A stretch of DNA of 64,000 nucleotides. Origin: Lineolata rhizophorae (lineage: Eukaryota > Ascomycota > Dothideomycetes > Lineolatales > Lineolataceae). A model generated the notes under the pieces. That model saw only the letters and a program-made list of their open reading frames with translations, ran no database searches and was not told the origin of the DNA. The number at the start of each line of letters is the position of its first letter. The first letter of the stretch is position 1. Location of the stretch: assembly GCA_010093515.1 (NCBI GenBank), contig MU001693.1, positions 208,190-272,189 on the forward strand, given 5' to 3'. Positions 1 through 9,698 of this stretch are shown here, piece after piece. Made by a program: the position numbers and the translations under genes.

Positions 1-399
1 AAAATTGAGATGTAAGTTGATGGGCGCGTCAGGATGGCTGGGTGGGCCACTAGGTGGTGTGGGCCACTAGGTGGTGGATTACGTTATTGCTATTGTTATT
101 TCGCATTTGAGAATAGTTTCATTGATGCCTTGACAAGGCCAAGGACTTTTAGTCACCATGTCTATCTTCTAGTCTACAAAAGCAACTCGAACACCGCACC
201 AAGCAGCACCATTGATAACAACTCGTATATCGAGGTCGCAGCTTTGATGCACGTTTGGACATCACCCGGAAACAGGTGAAGAGTCGCTCTCCTCTTCATA
301 CAAGAAATCCGGCCGTGAGATGTCTGATTAACCTCGTGGACGGCCGTCTACTCAGGAAGAGCGCTAATACCTACCCTCAAGCAGGGAGAACTAGTGACT
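1..399. other. 3' flank of the MYND gene, no gene seen
   Basis: No coding region is supported here. A short direct duplication lies at about 42-77: a unit reading gtgggccactaggtggt occurs twice in a row. The rest is probably the 3' flank of the minus-strand MYND gene that ends at 400. Confidence 0.6.
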
Positions 400-1311
400 T
401 TAGTCGAAATCTTGGGAGCTGAGAGGCAAAAGCGACTGGTCATTGTCCCAGGGTGGAAGAAAGAGCGATTCTCGGTCCCAGAAGTTCCGTATGGATTCTC
501 CCGAGGATGGTTCCTGATGCTTGTACTTTCGTCTTTCCATTAATTCGGTTACCATAGAGGCCATTCTCGCAGCTTTTGTCTCGGATGGGCCACCGATTTC
601 GTATGCCAACCCCAAGATCATCAGCGGGGTGGTGTCTATGTGCCCCGGGACATAACCATAGACCTGTTCAGCAAACAGCCTCAACTCTGCTGGATTTCCA
701 ACGTCGGTCTCATCGATCGTCATCGCGATAGAATAGTCACATTCCGGGCTGCAAGCTGTGTCGAGCAGCTTTCGCCTCATCTTCAAGGACCACCATTCCG
801 GCATCAGGCCTGGTACCTGCTCAGCGGTGTAAAGAAAGCGCTCGAAGGCACGCCTGCCCTGATCAACTGCCATGTTGTATATGCTATCTCCTTCGATATA
901 CCCGTCGATCATGTAAGTGTCATGTAGCCGGAACTGAAAAGCGAGGCTAAGAAGCTCGAAGGTTTCTTCTACTGAGCAACCATGCAGCCACTGATGTCTC
1001 AGGAGCATGTGGAATGGTTCACGGTCCTTCTCGTCGACGTCTTTCTCGTGGGAACCGGGAGGCGCGTTCTCTTTGTGACCCTGGCCGACAACTGGAGATA
1101 CAGGCCCTCCACGTTGGAAATCTTTGGTCTCTTCGATGATTGCAAAGGTGCCTGTACAGCTTTTCTCGTGGCTTTTTCTGTATTTCTGCGCGCAATTCTT
1201 GCTGCAAGCGGTGGCTTGGCATCTATCGCAACGTCGGAATTTGCCTTCAAAGTTGAGGTCCGATCCCTTTTTTCCGCAACGGCGGCAGACGAGTGTTTTC
1301 TCTGTGGACAT
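400..1311 (-). CDS. MYND-type zinc finger protein
   Basis: Single-exon gene of 303 codons. Residues 9-52 form a MYND finger with the order C9-x2-C12, C28-x2-C31, C36-x3-C40, H48-x3-C52, which matches the family ligand pattern. MYND fingers bind zinc and usually mediate contact with proline-rich partners. The remaining 250 residues have no second domain that I recognise; they contain acidic stretches and a tryptophan-rich middle (about residues 105-185), as in many uncharacterised fungal MYND proteins. The start was chosen because the finger begins eight residues after this ATG, the usual placement. The gene diverges from the coiled-coil gene at 2216. Specific partner and role are unknown. Confidence 0.85.
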   Translation of the reverse strand: MSTEKTLVCRRCGKKGSDLNFEGKFRRCDRCQATACSKNCAQKYRKSHEKSCTGTFAIIEETKDFQRGGPVSPVVGQGHKENAPPGSHEKDVDEKDREPFHMLLRHQWLHGCSVEETFELLSLAFQFRLHDTYMIDGYIEGDSIYNMAVDQGRRAFERFLYTAEQVPGLMPEWWSLKMRRKLLDTACSPECDYSIAMTIDETDVGNPAELRLFAEQVYGYVPGHIDTTPLMILGLAYEIGGPSETKAARMASMVTELMERRKYKHQEPSSGESIRNFWDRESLFLPPWDNDQSLLPLSSQDFD

Positions 1312-2215
1312 TGCGGATAAGTTGAAGTTGGTTGGCGCAAACGCTAAAGTTTAACGAGCGACAAATATCTCTTGATGTGAAATATCGCTAAGCTGGAATG
1401 CTGCTTCGGAGAACGATGAGTTGGTTCGGGAGGACGGTGGCTACTCGACTACTCTTGGGCTGTAACATCGGTTACGGTTGCTCCCGAGGCAGGTCCCCAA
1501 AAGCATGCTTGCCTCCGCGCAAAGTAATTTCTCACTCAGCAAAATTTAGAAGTCGCATTCGTAGACAATAAATGCACGGATTGAGCAAAGGTCAACCCAA
1601 CCTCAAATACTGGCTTCAACAAGGACTTGCTGCAGCAGATCCAGCTATTCTTCAACCTCACATTCAGAACAGCCACACTTCGGTCAAGTAGGCTTCTTGC
1701 GTACCCATCTATCAACGCTTTCAATAAAGTCACGTGCGTTGCCACAGAGTCAGACGGTGGCACTTGTAGCCACTTATCAACCCGCACCCGCACAAAACGG
1801 TCATCTAAGTGCTTCGAACTTCTATGCACAGTCCCTTTGTCCATTTGTTCTCCTGGGCGGCCAGCTATGGCTAAGGGCGTGGAGTTGACAAATTCGACGG
1901 CGGACTTTGTCGGATCCATGGCCGCATCCGAATCTGAATGCGGATGCCAAGGTTGATCTGGCTTTGTTCCAAATGGCGCAACCGGGTCTCATCTGAGTCG
2001 ATGGCCTAATACGTGTATAATGCTCTCGAAGCTGTCGGCGCAAACGCGTCGTGGTTTTGCCAAGTTCGTTTTGGACTGAGTCAATGTTCCTATCACGATC
2101 CCATATCTGCCCTTGTCCACGCCTGGCCTGCCGCTGACAATTTTGCAAAAGCTAAACCGAAACACCACCTCTATAAGCTTTTTATTATCTGACGACTTAC
2201 GTCTAGCGTCCTGGC
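1312..2215. promoter_or_regulatory. shared upstream region of two divergent genes
   Basis: This 904-base gap separates the MYND start (minus) from the start of the coiled-coil membrane gene (plus), so it must hold both promoters. A 127-codon minus-strand frame at 1536-1919 has no family feature or codon pattern that persuades me. No clear TATA box or other named element was identified. Confidence 0.5.
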
Positions 2216-3579
2216 ATGTCTCGTCCACCCACTCCAGTCAAGGTGAGTTTTGCGCGTCCAACCAAGACCTAGGATGTCTGACGGGGGCAATTTTACCATC
2301 TTCCACATATCTTTCCCATTATTTGAGTGCCTTTGGCAAAGGAGAGCTGTCTTCCGATATCGCGCATAATACTTATTTTAGACTGATATCTTTCAAATTT
2401 TAGGGTCGTTCGAGGAGCCCTTCTCGTAGCTCGTCGCCGGCCCCGCAGGGCGACCAAGAATACATACAAGGCGCGGAGCGCATGATTGAAACAAACGAGA
2501 CGGCGATTCACGAACTTCGCGACAAGAACAGGAGTTTGACACAAAAGGTCCATAGCCTCCGAGTCGAAAATGCCGAGCTCAAGAAAAAATACCGTAGGAC
2601 CGAGGTGTTGCTTGAGAGCGAACGGATGGAGATGGAGAGGCAGTCAAAGGGGAAGATGAAGGCCCGAGAAGACTTCAAGAACGCGAAAGGGGAGCTTAAA
2701 GACGTCGAGGAAACCAATAAGAGGCTCCTAGGAGAAAACAAAATCCTCAACGCGAGGAAAAAAGAGGCCGAAACGCGGCTTCGGAAAGAAATGAAAAGGA
2801 TGACTGAAAATGAATCAAGCGCAGAAGAGGGAAAAAGCATTCAGATAGAGCTCCTTCGAAGGGAGCTAGAGGAGTTGATGGAACAAAACAAAGGCCTTCT
2901 GGACAAAGAAGAAAAGCTTGGGGAACAGCTGGCAGAACTCCGACACAAAAACGAGGAGTATAAACGTCAACGTGGAGACTTTCGGTCCTCCGCCTCCGAG
3001 TCAGATACTGAGGATTTGGAGGAACAGTATCAGGAAGCCTGTCTCCGCAAGGCCGATCTTCCCAAGCAATGGGAGAAATCACAGGACTGGTTCGTCGAGA
3101 GCGCTCTCAAAGACGACATAATCGATCTTCTGCACCTCCGGCCGAGCGGCATTACGGGTGATACTTGCGGCTTCAATTGGATAGAGCGACTGGTTTTCGG
3201 TCTTTTATCTCTTGCTTTTCTGGACTTGCCAGTGAAAGCCCCTTTTGGCTCCATCGCTCGCGTCGGCGTTGCTGTGGTGGCCACTCTCTTTTGCTACACT
3301 ACCTACAAATTCCGCCGCAACCCCTTTTGGGTCGAGGTGGCTTTCATGGGGATTTTGCTCTTCATCCTTTGCTTTATCGCTGACCTGGCTTTTCAAGCTC
3401 TCGACTATCCAGCCTGCCGTGGTGTCTATGGGATGGGAGGTGGATATTGGTTGCCAATGAATCGAGTCTGTTTTGACTCTTCCAGCTGGGTTTCAGGCCT
3501 GATAGGCTCTCTGCAGTTCTACCTCATAGAACATCCGAAGCCAAGCAAAGCCGCGTTGAGCCGAATCCGGCCTACTTAG
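2216..3579 (+). CDS. coiled-coil protein with C-terminal membrane segments
   Basis: Two exons, 2216-2242 and 2404-3579 (phase 0), give 400 residues. The 161-base intron has donor GTGAGT, a CTGAT branch candidate at about 2383 and acceptor TTTTAG; another AG at 2380-2381 is out of frame. The N-terminus is short, basic and Ser/Arg/Pro-rich. Residues about 36-225 are highly charged (Lys, Glu, Arg) with heptad-like leucines, a long coiled coil. Residues about 271-385 hold three or four hydrophobic segments (around 271-285, 294-310, 317-340, 370-385). The layout suggests an integral membrane protein, possibly of the nuclear envelope or endomembranes, with a large cytosolic coil. I do not recognise the family. 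The LINE lies just beyond its 3' end. Confidence 0.75.
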
Positions 3580-3883
3580 TCTGGGTTTGAAACAGCTCGA
3601 GGGAAGGGGATCCCAGGATCACAGTAGCATTGGACCAAGCATTGGTATGCTCATATTCAGGTTGTGTCCAGAAAGTACGCTATCAGCCATACACTGACCT
3701 ACTACGAACGCTAAGTGTGCAATGATTCGAGAGTATCGTCCCACGAGGATAAACGCCACCTAATAAATATATGACGCGAAAGATCTGGCGCGGATCGCTG
3801 GGGGGGTGTGCAGGTACTTCCAGTGCTGCTGGTACTCCATAAGAGTCATCCGAGCTTTCGGGCATTTTCTCCAAGAATTCTTT
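3580..3883. other. 3' flank between membrane gene and LINE
   Basis: Nothing is recognisable here. It is the original 3' side of the plus-strand gene, up to the target-site duplication of the retrotransposon. Confidence 0.6.
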
Positions 3884-3895
3884 GAATTGACACAC
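3884..3895. repeat. left target-site duplication of the LINE
   Basis: The 12 bases gaattgacacac abut the LINE 3' tail and recur exactly at 9468-9479 just beyond the LINE 5' end. The matching pair at the two predicted ends is the expected scar of target-primed insertion. Confidence 0.85.
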
Positions 3896-3917
3896 GTATG
3901 TATGTATGTATGTATGT
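3896..3917 (-). repeat. tetranucleotide 3' tail of the LINE
   Basis: On the plus strand gtat is repeated five and a half times; on the element's strand this is a CATA-type repeat at the extreme 3' end, touching the target duplication. Several LINE clades end in short tandem repeats rather than poly(A). Confidence 0.8.
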
Positions 3918-4236
3918 AAATTCTATTATGGCCATGCACCATCGAGGGTATGGGCCGTTACTAGGTGCTAGCTAAATACATCTTGCCACTTCCGCACCAG
4001 CTCCAGTTCAGAAGCCAACTATGAGAACTGCTCATCCATTACCTAACGCCATGCTCAACTAAGGAAATAAACGAGAGTGATACGTTACCGTCAAATTGTG
4101 GCACGTCGGGGTTTAGAGGCGAGCCAGGGAGTATTTATAAGGCCTCGTGTCCGCAGGGCAATTCCAGCGTCGTGCGCTTCTTAATTGGCGACGCACCAGT
4201 GGAGGCACGTGTGGAGGAGGCTCGCAGTGTATTCGA

Positions 4237-7200
4237 TTAGAAGGTGAGTGAGGGAATCCTCAAGAGTAGTCGCTCGTTGATCTCAGCTTCTGCGTTGGCT
4301 GCGTCCTGTTTACATGGCTGAAGGCGTCCAGTGTCCTTTGCGAATTGGATCGTGGCCTTGACCACATTAATATCTGGCTTCCAGTGTTCGATTGGGCCGT
4401 CGATGTTCACGCCTCCCTCATGTCTGCTTGAATAGCCCCCTAGTGCATACGACAGGTCTCCAAATCGGTCTCCATGCTGCTGCCTCAATTTCGTTCTCTG
4501 CTGCGCCCACCTCCTGCAGGAGAAGAGGAAGTGCGGTATTGATTCTGTGAGCCCGCAGTCGCAGGCCGCCGTCTCAGACGCGTTGATCTTGTGGAGGTAT
4601 TCCTTCAGAAACGACTTGCCCGTCCGTAGCTGCGCGAGGATGGCAGCTTCCGAGCTGACCAGCTGCTGGTACAGCTTCGCGGCTTTGCCTAGATGCAGTG
4701 CTGCATCAATCTTTCTTGTAAACCTGCCGGTGTTTGGTCTTCCTGCCAAGAGCGGTCCTGCCGTTATGCCGGCCTTCTCAAGGGCTTGCGTCACGAGATA
4801 CCATGGACGGCCATCTCTCTGCAGTGGCTCCTCGCTCTCTGATCTCGTCGCTGCTTTGGCGAGCCTGTCGGCCTCCTCGTTTCCTCTGAATCCTGCGTGA
4901 CTAGGGACTCAGTACAATGTGACATTGCTCAGCCAGAGCTTCTTAGTGATCTCGGCCACCACTTCCTGGCAGGCTCCCGCTCTCCAGCTGCATAGCGACT
5001 GCAGCGCCGACTTCGAGTCAGAGAATATTCGTATTCTCGAGGTATGTGTTGGAGAACCGCCTTGGTCACTAGCCATGCACGCCGGGCCCCACGGCCAGTT
5101 GGCTGCCTCGCTGATCGCAAGGAGTTCTGTAAGGTGAGCGTCGGCCTGGGTGGAACTTGCTACCGTCTTCGAGACTGATGCTCTCGATGGCGTAGCATAC
5201 ACTCCAACCCCTGCCCTGCCGTTTCGCACCGATGCATCGACGTATATGTCAACCTGCCCGGGCTCGTACTCTTCGATAATAGCTTGCGCATGCTCTTTGT
5301 CCTCACATATCACAACGTCGGGTCTAGGTACCCACGGCGGACACGCATATGGTTTGACCTCTAGCAGCCCGTCCCCCTGGACACCTTCGCACATTATGGC
5401 CGTCCTCTGGAGCGGCGAACGGTGTCGTCTGCAGATCCTCTGCCTTCGGATCATCCAGTGCGGATGCGATTGGCCCAGCTTGTGAATCGACACCCAGAAC
5501 GCGATGGCCTGGTTGCGTAACCTCTGTTCGAGAGGGAGCAGGCCAGCTTCCGCCTCCGCGATCGACCGGGCGACCGTGCGGAATCCTCTGATGACCGCTT
5601 GCGCTGTGATCCTCTGCGCCTGCTGGAGGAGCTGCATCAGCTCGTACGTTGCGAGCGGGTACCATATCGGCGACGCGTAGTCTGCTACCGGCAGCACCGA
5701 GCTCTTGGCCAGCTGCTTGACACTCTTTGGCTGGAGTCCCTTCAATCTGCGCAGGGCGAGCGCTACCTTGGTGGCCTTGCCTGCCTTATCCGCTAGATGT
5801 GCCTTGAATCGCAGCTCTTTGTCCAGTGTTACCCCAAGGATCTTGATTTTCTCTACCGGGGAGATCTCTCTGCCTTTGAATTGCAGCGGCGTGGTGCTGT
5901 CTCTTCCCGCATCTCTGTACCTGGTGAGGTGGATAAACGACGTCTTTTCTGCTTCGAACTTGGCGCCGCTGGTCCGTTCCCACTTCTCGAGCATTGGTAT
6001 AATCTCGTCCTGGATGGCCTGGGTGTTTTCTTCCGCTGAAGAGCCTACGACCCATGCCGAATAATCGTCGACGAAGGCCATAGAACTGCCGTTCCTTGGT
6101 GCGCTTTGCACAAGATCCGCGTTAAAGAATAGGAAGAGTATTGGAGCCAGCGCTGATCCCTGCGGGAGGCCCGCTCGCGGGAGATCCTGCACCTCTGATG
6201 TGAACTTGTTGACGAGAATGCAGGCTCGCCGATTCGTGCAAAAGTCCTGCACCCACCGCACTATCGTCTCGGGGATCTGTCGCTGCCGTAGCCTCCTGAT
6301 TTCCGGCTCTGTGGCCACGTTGTTGTACGCGCCTTTGACATCAAACGACACGAGAGACAGCGTCTTCTTTCCTCTCCAAGCTTTAAACACATCCTCGCAG
6401 AGGTACGATAGCGCATGTGTTGTCGACCTCTGCTTCCTGGCCCCGAAGTGTGTCTTGGGCAGTAGACTGAATTCCTCTACCAAGTATGCGATCCTCTCCG
6501 CCACTAGCGACTCTAGCGCCTTCCCTAGTGTCGGGAGGAGGGAGATCGGCCTGTAGTTGTTTGCTATCGTGTAATCCTTCCGCTTCGGTTTCTGCAGCGG
6601 CACAATCTTCGCGATCTTCCATTCTCGCGGCACCTTTCCTGTCTCGAGCGACTTGGTGAAGAGCGACATAATCTCATCGTCCAGGACGGGCCACATCTCC
6701 CTCCACACACGTGCTGGAAGGTTGTCTCTTCCAGGTGCCTTGTCCGGGCTGGCCCGGAACACCGCTGTCCTGACCTCATGTTTGGCGATGGGTTCCCACG
6801 GCAGCTGGTTGTAGCTGGTCGAAGCTTCTTCCTCTTGTTCGCATGGCGGAGGAGCCGGGAAGAATGCCTGGAGCAGTTCTCTGGCGATATCATAGTTTTC
6901 TGTGACGAAGCACCCCTCTGCGTCTGATTTCTTGATTGGCGGCACTCTAGCGAACGAAGCAGTCGCCTGCGAGTCCAGGTACTTGGCCGCTTTCCATACA
7001 TTGTCGCTATTGTCGAGGAATTCGTCCCAGTGCAGCTTCCTATGTCGCCGGATCGTTCGGTGGAAGAGCCTCTTCGCTCGTGTTGCCGTGCTGCGTAGCT
7101 CTGCATCCTCTCTCCCCTGCCGCCGCATTGCGCATGCTCGATTCCTCCAGTAAGTGTACGATTTCCTCAGCGCCGTAAGGTCCTCATTCCACCATCTCTT

Positions 7201-8142
7201 CGTGTACGGCGACGGCTTGGCCCGAGGACAGTGTGCCTCGAGGGCTGTGTTAACCCATCGGTTAAGACAGCCAACCATCTCGTCGACATCGTTAGTTGGG
7301 TACCCCGCCTCTTTCTGTCGCTCCACCGCTTCTCGAATCCTATCCCATGGCGCATTCTTAAACAGCAGTCTTTCTTGGCTCTCCTGCCTATCTATATCGA
7401 CCCAGAAACTGGTACGGATCGCCCTATGATCCGACCCGTACTCATGCTCCCAGATCGAACACTTGGCCAGGTCCCTCGTTAGGCCAGGAGTTGCAAGCAT
7501 CAGGTCGATTGTGGACATGCGTCCCGCATCGCTCACGAACGTGATAAGCCCCGCAGGGAGGAGGCTTTGGAGCGACAGCTCCGCCATAAAGTCGACGATC
7601 GGCGCGCTCTCTTCCTGGCTCAGCGCGCTGCTGATGTTGCTGCCTCCCCACAGCGGATTGTGTCGATTGAAGTCGCCTGCAATTACTACTTCCGTGTGTG
7701 GATCGCGCAGAAGCTCGTTTTGAACCAGTCCGTTGATTGTCTCCAGCCTGCTGGCAAGCTCGTCCAAGTTCTCTTCCTTGGTTCTCCTCGAACAAAGGTC
7801 TGGAATGTATACTGATACGATCATAAACCTTCTTTGGCCGACCTGTGTCGTCACTGCCGTGATGTCCGCTGAATCTGCCTGCAGCTGAGTAACTGCCAGC
7901 TCTCTAAACGCCCAAATGCACGATCTAATGTACGGGCGGCGCTGTCTTCTGCCATTCGGGATGAATGTCGTCCATCGCGGATTTGTCCCTGTTATTTTCA
8001 CCTCCCCTTCTACCAACAGACACCTAGGCTCCTGGCCTAGAATGAAATGAAAGTCTTTGAGCGCCGCATCGTTGTGCAGCGCGTGCTGTGCCTCCCTACT
8101 CTTCTTTAAATTCACCTGAAGGATGCGGAGTTCTCTACTCAT
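4237..8142 (-). pseudogene. LINE ORF2: endonuclease, reverse transcriptase, RNase H
   Basis: 1,302 codons with a single in-frame TGA at 4909-4911. N-terminal 220 residues: an APE-type endonuclease with the family motifs GQEP, AGDFNRHNPLW, STIDLML and SDHRAI. Central part: reverse transcriptase with NYRPISLLPTLGKALE, FDVKGAYNNV, GLPQGSALAPILF and the catalytic FVDD (the common F/YxDD box). Next comes RNase H, with YVDAS near its start and FSDSKSAL; the TGA falls exactly where the conserved tryptophan of the WVP(S/G)HxGxxGNExAD motif belongs, so it cuts off the last RNase H aspartate. After the stop the frame stays open for 223 codons and includes a zinc motif, CDCG followed by HFLFSC. A truncated product would keep endonuclease and RT. 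The TGA is most simply a TGG to TGA change. Confidence 0.93.
8135..8142 (-). promoter_or_regulatory. overlapping ORF1 stop / ORF2 start (ATGAGTAG)
   Basis: Reading the ORF1 frame past its internal TGA, the next stop is TAG at 8135-8137, and the ORF2 ATG lies at 8140-8142, so stop and start overlap within eight bases on the minus strand. Such overlaps in two-ORF LINEs are known to allow ORF2 translation by termination-reinitiation; that this element uses it is inference. Confidence 0.65.
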
Positions 8143-9436
8143 GTTGTTGGCGTGAGAGAATCCTGGCCTTCTGTCTCCTGTATTCCGGGCACTCTCAATG
8201 TGAGGCCCGGTGCGGGCCCTGACAATTCACACACCGCAGGTTAACCGTCTCGCACCGGAGATGGCCCTCCTGTCCACACATATCGCATGTCTCCGGTCGC
8301 ATGCAGTCTCTAGCTCGGTGCCCGAACCTTCTGCATTTGAAGCAAGCCACCGGGGTGCGTCGCTCTTCGAACGGCGACACGATGATTCCTCCTCCGCCGA
8401 AAGTTATGCTGTCCGACCTCAGCAGCTTCTCCGCGTCCTCCTTCGTCGCCACTTTGATAACCACCGACGCGTGCTGCCCGCTAGGCCTTGGTCGTCCGAG
8501 CCATCTCATCGTACACACCTCCACCCCGTTCTCCGCCCCGAAGCGCTCCATGGCCGACTTGCTGACTTTCCCGCTGTCGATATCCATCACCAGAGGGACT
8601 TCGATCCAGTCCGCTTTGACCGCGTACCACTTTGGTCCGACAAGCCTGGCCCCGGGGATGTGCGGTTCCAGCCAGTGAGCGGTTGTCTGTCGGAACGCGG
8701 CCTCCTTGTCCTTTTCTACCGAGAATTTGATGACGCTTGCCTTATCGTCCGCTCGCCATACTCGGAAGTCATGTAGAGTAGTCCCGGTGAGCCTTTCGAC
8801 CCCCTCCATGCCTTGTACAATGGTTTGTTTTGCCACCTCGGTTGTCGCCAACTTTACTACCGCTCCCTCTTCCGCTCGGCTGACATCAACCACCAACTGG
8901 CGGTTGGGCTCCTTGCGTGTGTTCCCGGTGCGTGCTGTTCGCGAGAGAGTTGTCCCTGATCCTCCTACGCCTCCGCTGGCCACTACCGATGCCCATGATT
9001 GTGTTGACGGAGGCGATGCCGAGAGGGTGTCAAGCTGCGTTCGGAGGGAACGGATCTCCTCCTGGAGTTCGGTGTTTTGGCTCTTGAGAGTCTGCTGTTC
9101 TAATTTGATCTCTGCGAGGTCGGTTCTGACACTTTCGATGATGTTATTCTGGTTCGTGATGATGCTGCTCTGCTGTGCAATTGTCTCTTTTAGGTTCGCA
9201 ATGAGCGCCGCAACTTCTTCTAGGTTCGTGTCTCTTCCTTCGCGTCCAAGGGGGTTGACCGTGATTATGGATAGTCCGTCCTGTGTTGACCTCGGCGCCG
9301 TTGCTCGTGTTTTAAGTGAGTGCTGAGCCTCGAGAACTTTCGCGCTTGGCTTCCTTGTACGGCCTTTTGTTGGTGCGGCTGGCGGAGCCGTAGCTGGTGG
9401 TGTTGAAGGCACGCGTCCTGGTGTTGAGGCGGCCAT
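8135..9436 (-). pseudogene. LINE ORF1: zinc-knuckle RNA-binding protein
   Basis: The open part (8195-9436) encodes 413 residues: a Pro/Ala/Thr-rich N-terminus, a coiled coil at about residues 75-140 with repeated isoleucine and leucine, a middle region, then CCHC zinc knuckles near the C-terminus (CFKCRRFGHRARDC, a second CDMCGQEGH, and a third starting CVNCQGPH). The TGA at 8195-8197 falls inside the third knuckle; beyond it the frame continues with E-C-P, restoring the expected last cysteine, and stops at 8135. So the ancestral ORF1 was about 20 residues longer. ORF1 proteins of this type coat the element RNA. The start at 9436 lies about 31 bases from the element's 5' end. Confidence 0.88.
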
Positions 9437-9467
9437 CTATTGGTGTATCCACGGGGTACCCCTCGTG

Positions 9468-9479
9468 GAATTGACACAC
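9468..9479. repeat. right target-site duplication of the LINE
   Basis: Exact second copy of gaattgacacac, next to the LINE 5' end. It fixes the element's 5' boundary at 9467. Confidence 0.85.
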
Positions 9480-9698
9480 ATAGCTTAAACGCCACGCGGA
9501 AAGCTCGACACCCTGGTTCTAGCAAAATATCCCCCCCTTGTTAGATTGATAAGCATGAAAAGCCAAGTGGCCACCCCATGCTGAAGCCTGTCATGCCCTG
9601 ATTCATGATAACATACAAGAAACATCATCCAACCGTAGTCATTCACAACAAATGTTCACAGAGTGATGTTCCGAAACCAAAAATACGCCCGAAAACAC

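Larger units (their letters stand above)
3896..9467 (-). mobile_element. non-LTR retrotransposon (LINE), Tad1-like
   Basis: A 5,572-base element on the minus strand. Its 5' leader is only about 31 bases (9437-9467) and contains an imperfect palindrome. ORF1 (zinc-knuckle protein) and ORF2 (endonuclease, reverse transcriptase, RNase H, C-terminal zinc motif) follow, then a 3' UTR of about 320 bases and a tetranucleotide-repeat tail (3896-3917). Identical 12-bp duplications flank it. The domain order APE endonuclease, RT, RNase H plus CCHC ORF1 fits the Tad1 clade known from ascomycetes; the clade assignment is inference without a tree. Each ORF carries one internal TGA; no frameshift was seen, so the copy is young but probably inactive. 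It inserted between the 3' ends of two convergent genes. Confidence 0.93.

Noticed and set aside
4909-4911. TGA in LINE ORF2 as programmed read-through or recoding
   Set aside because: It replaces a conserved tryptophan and no recoding signal is seen; a simple point mutation is enough.
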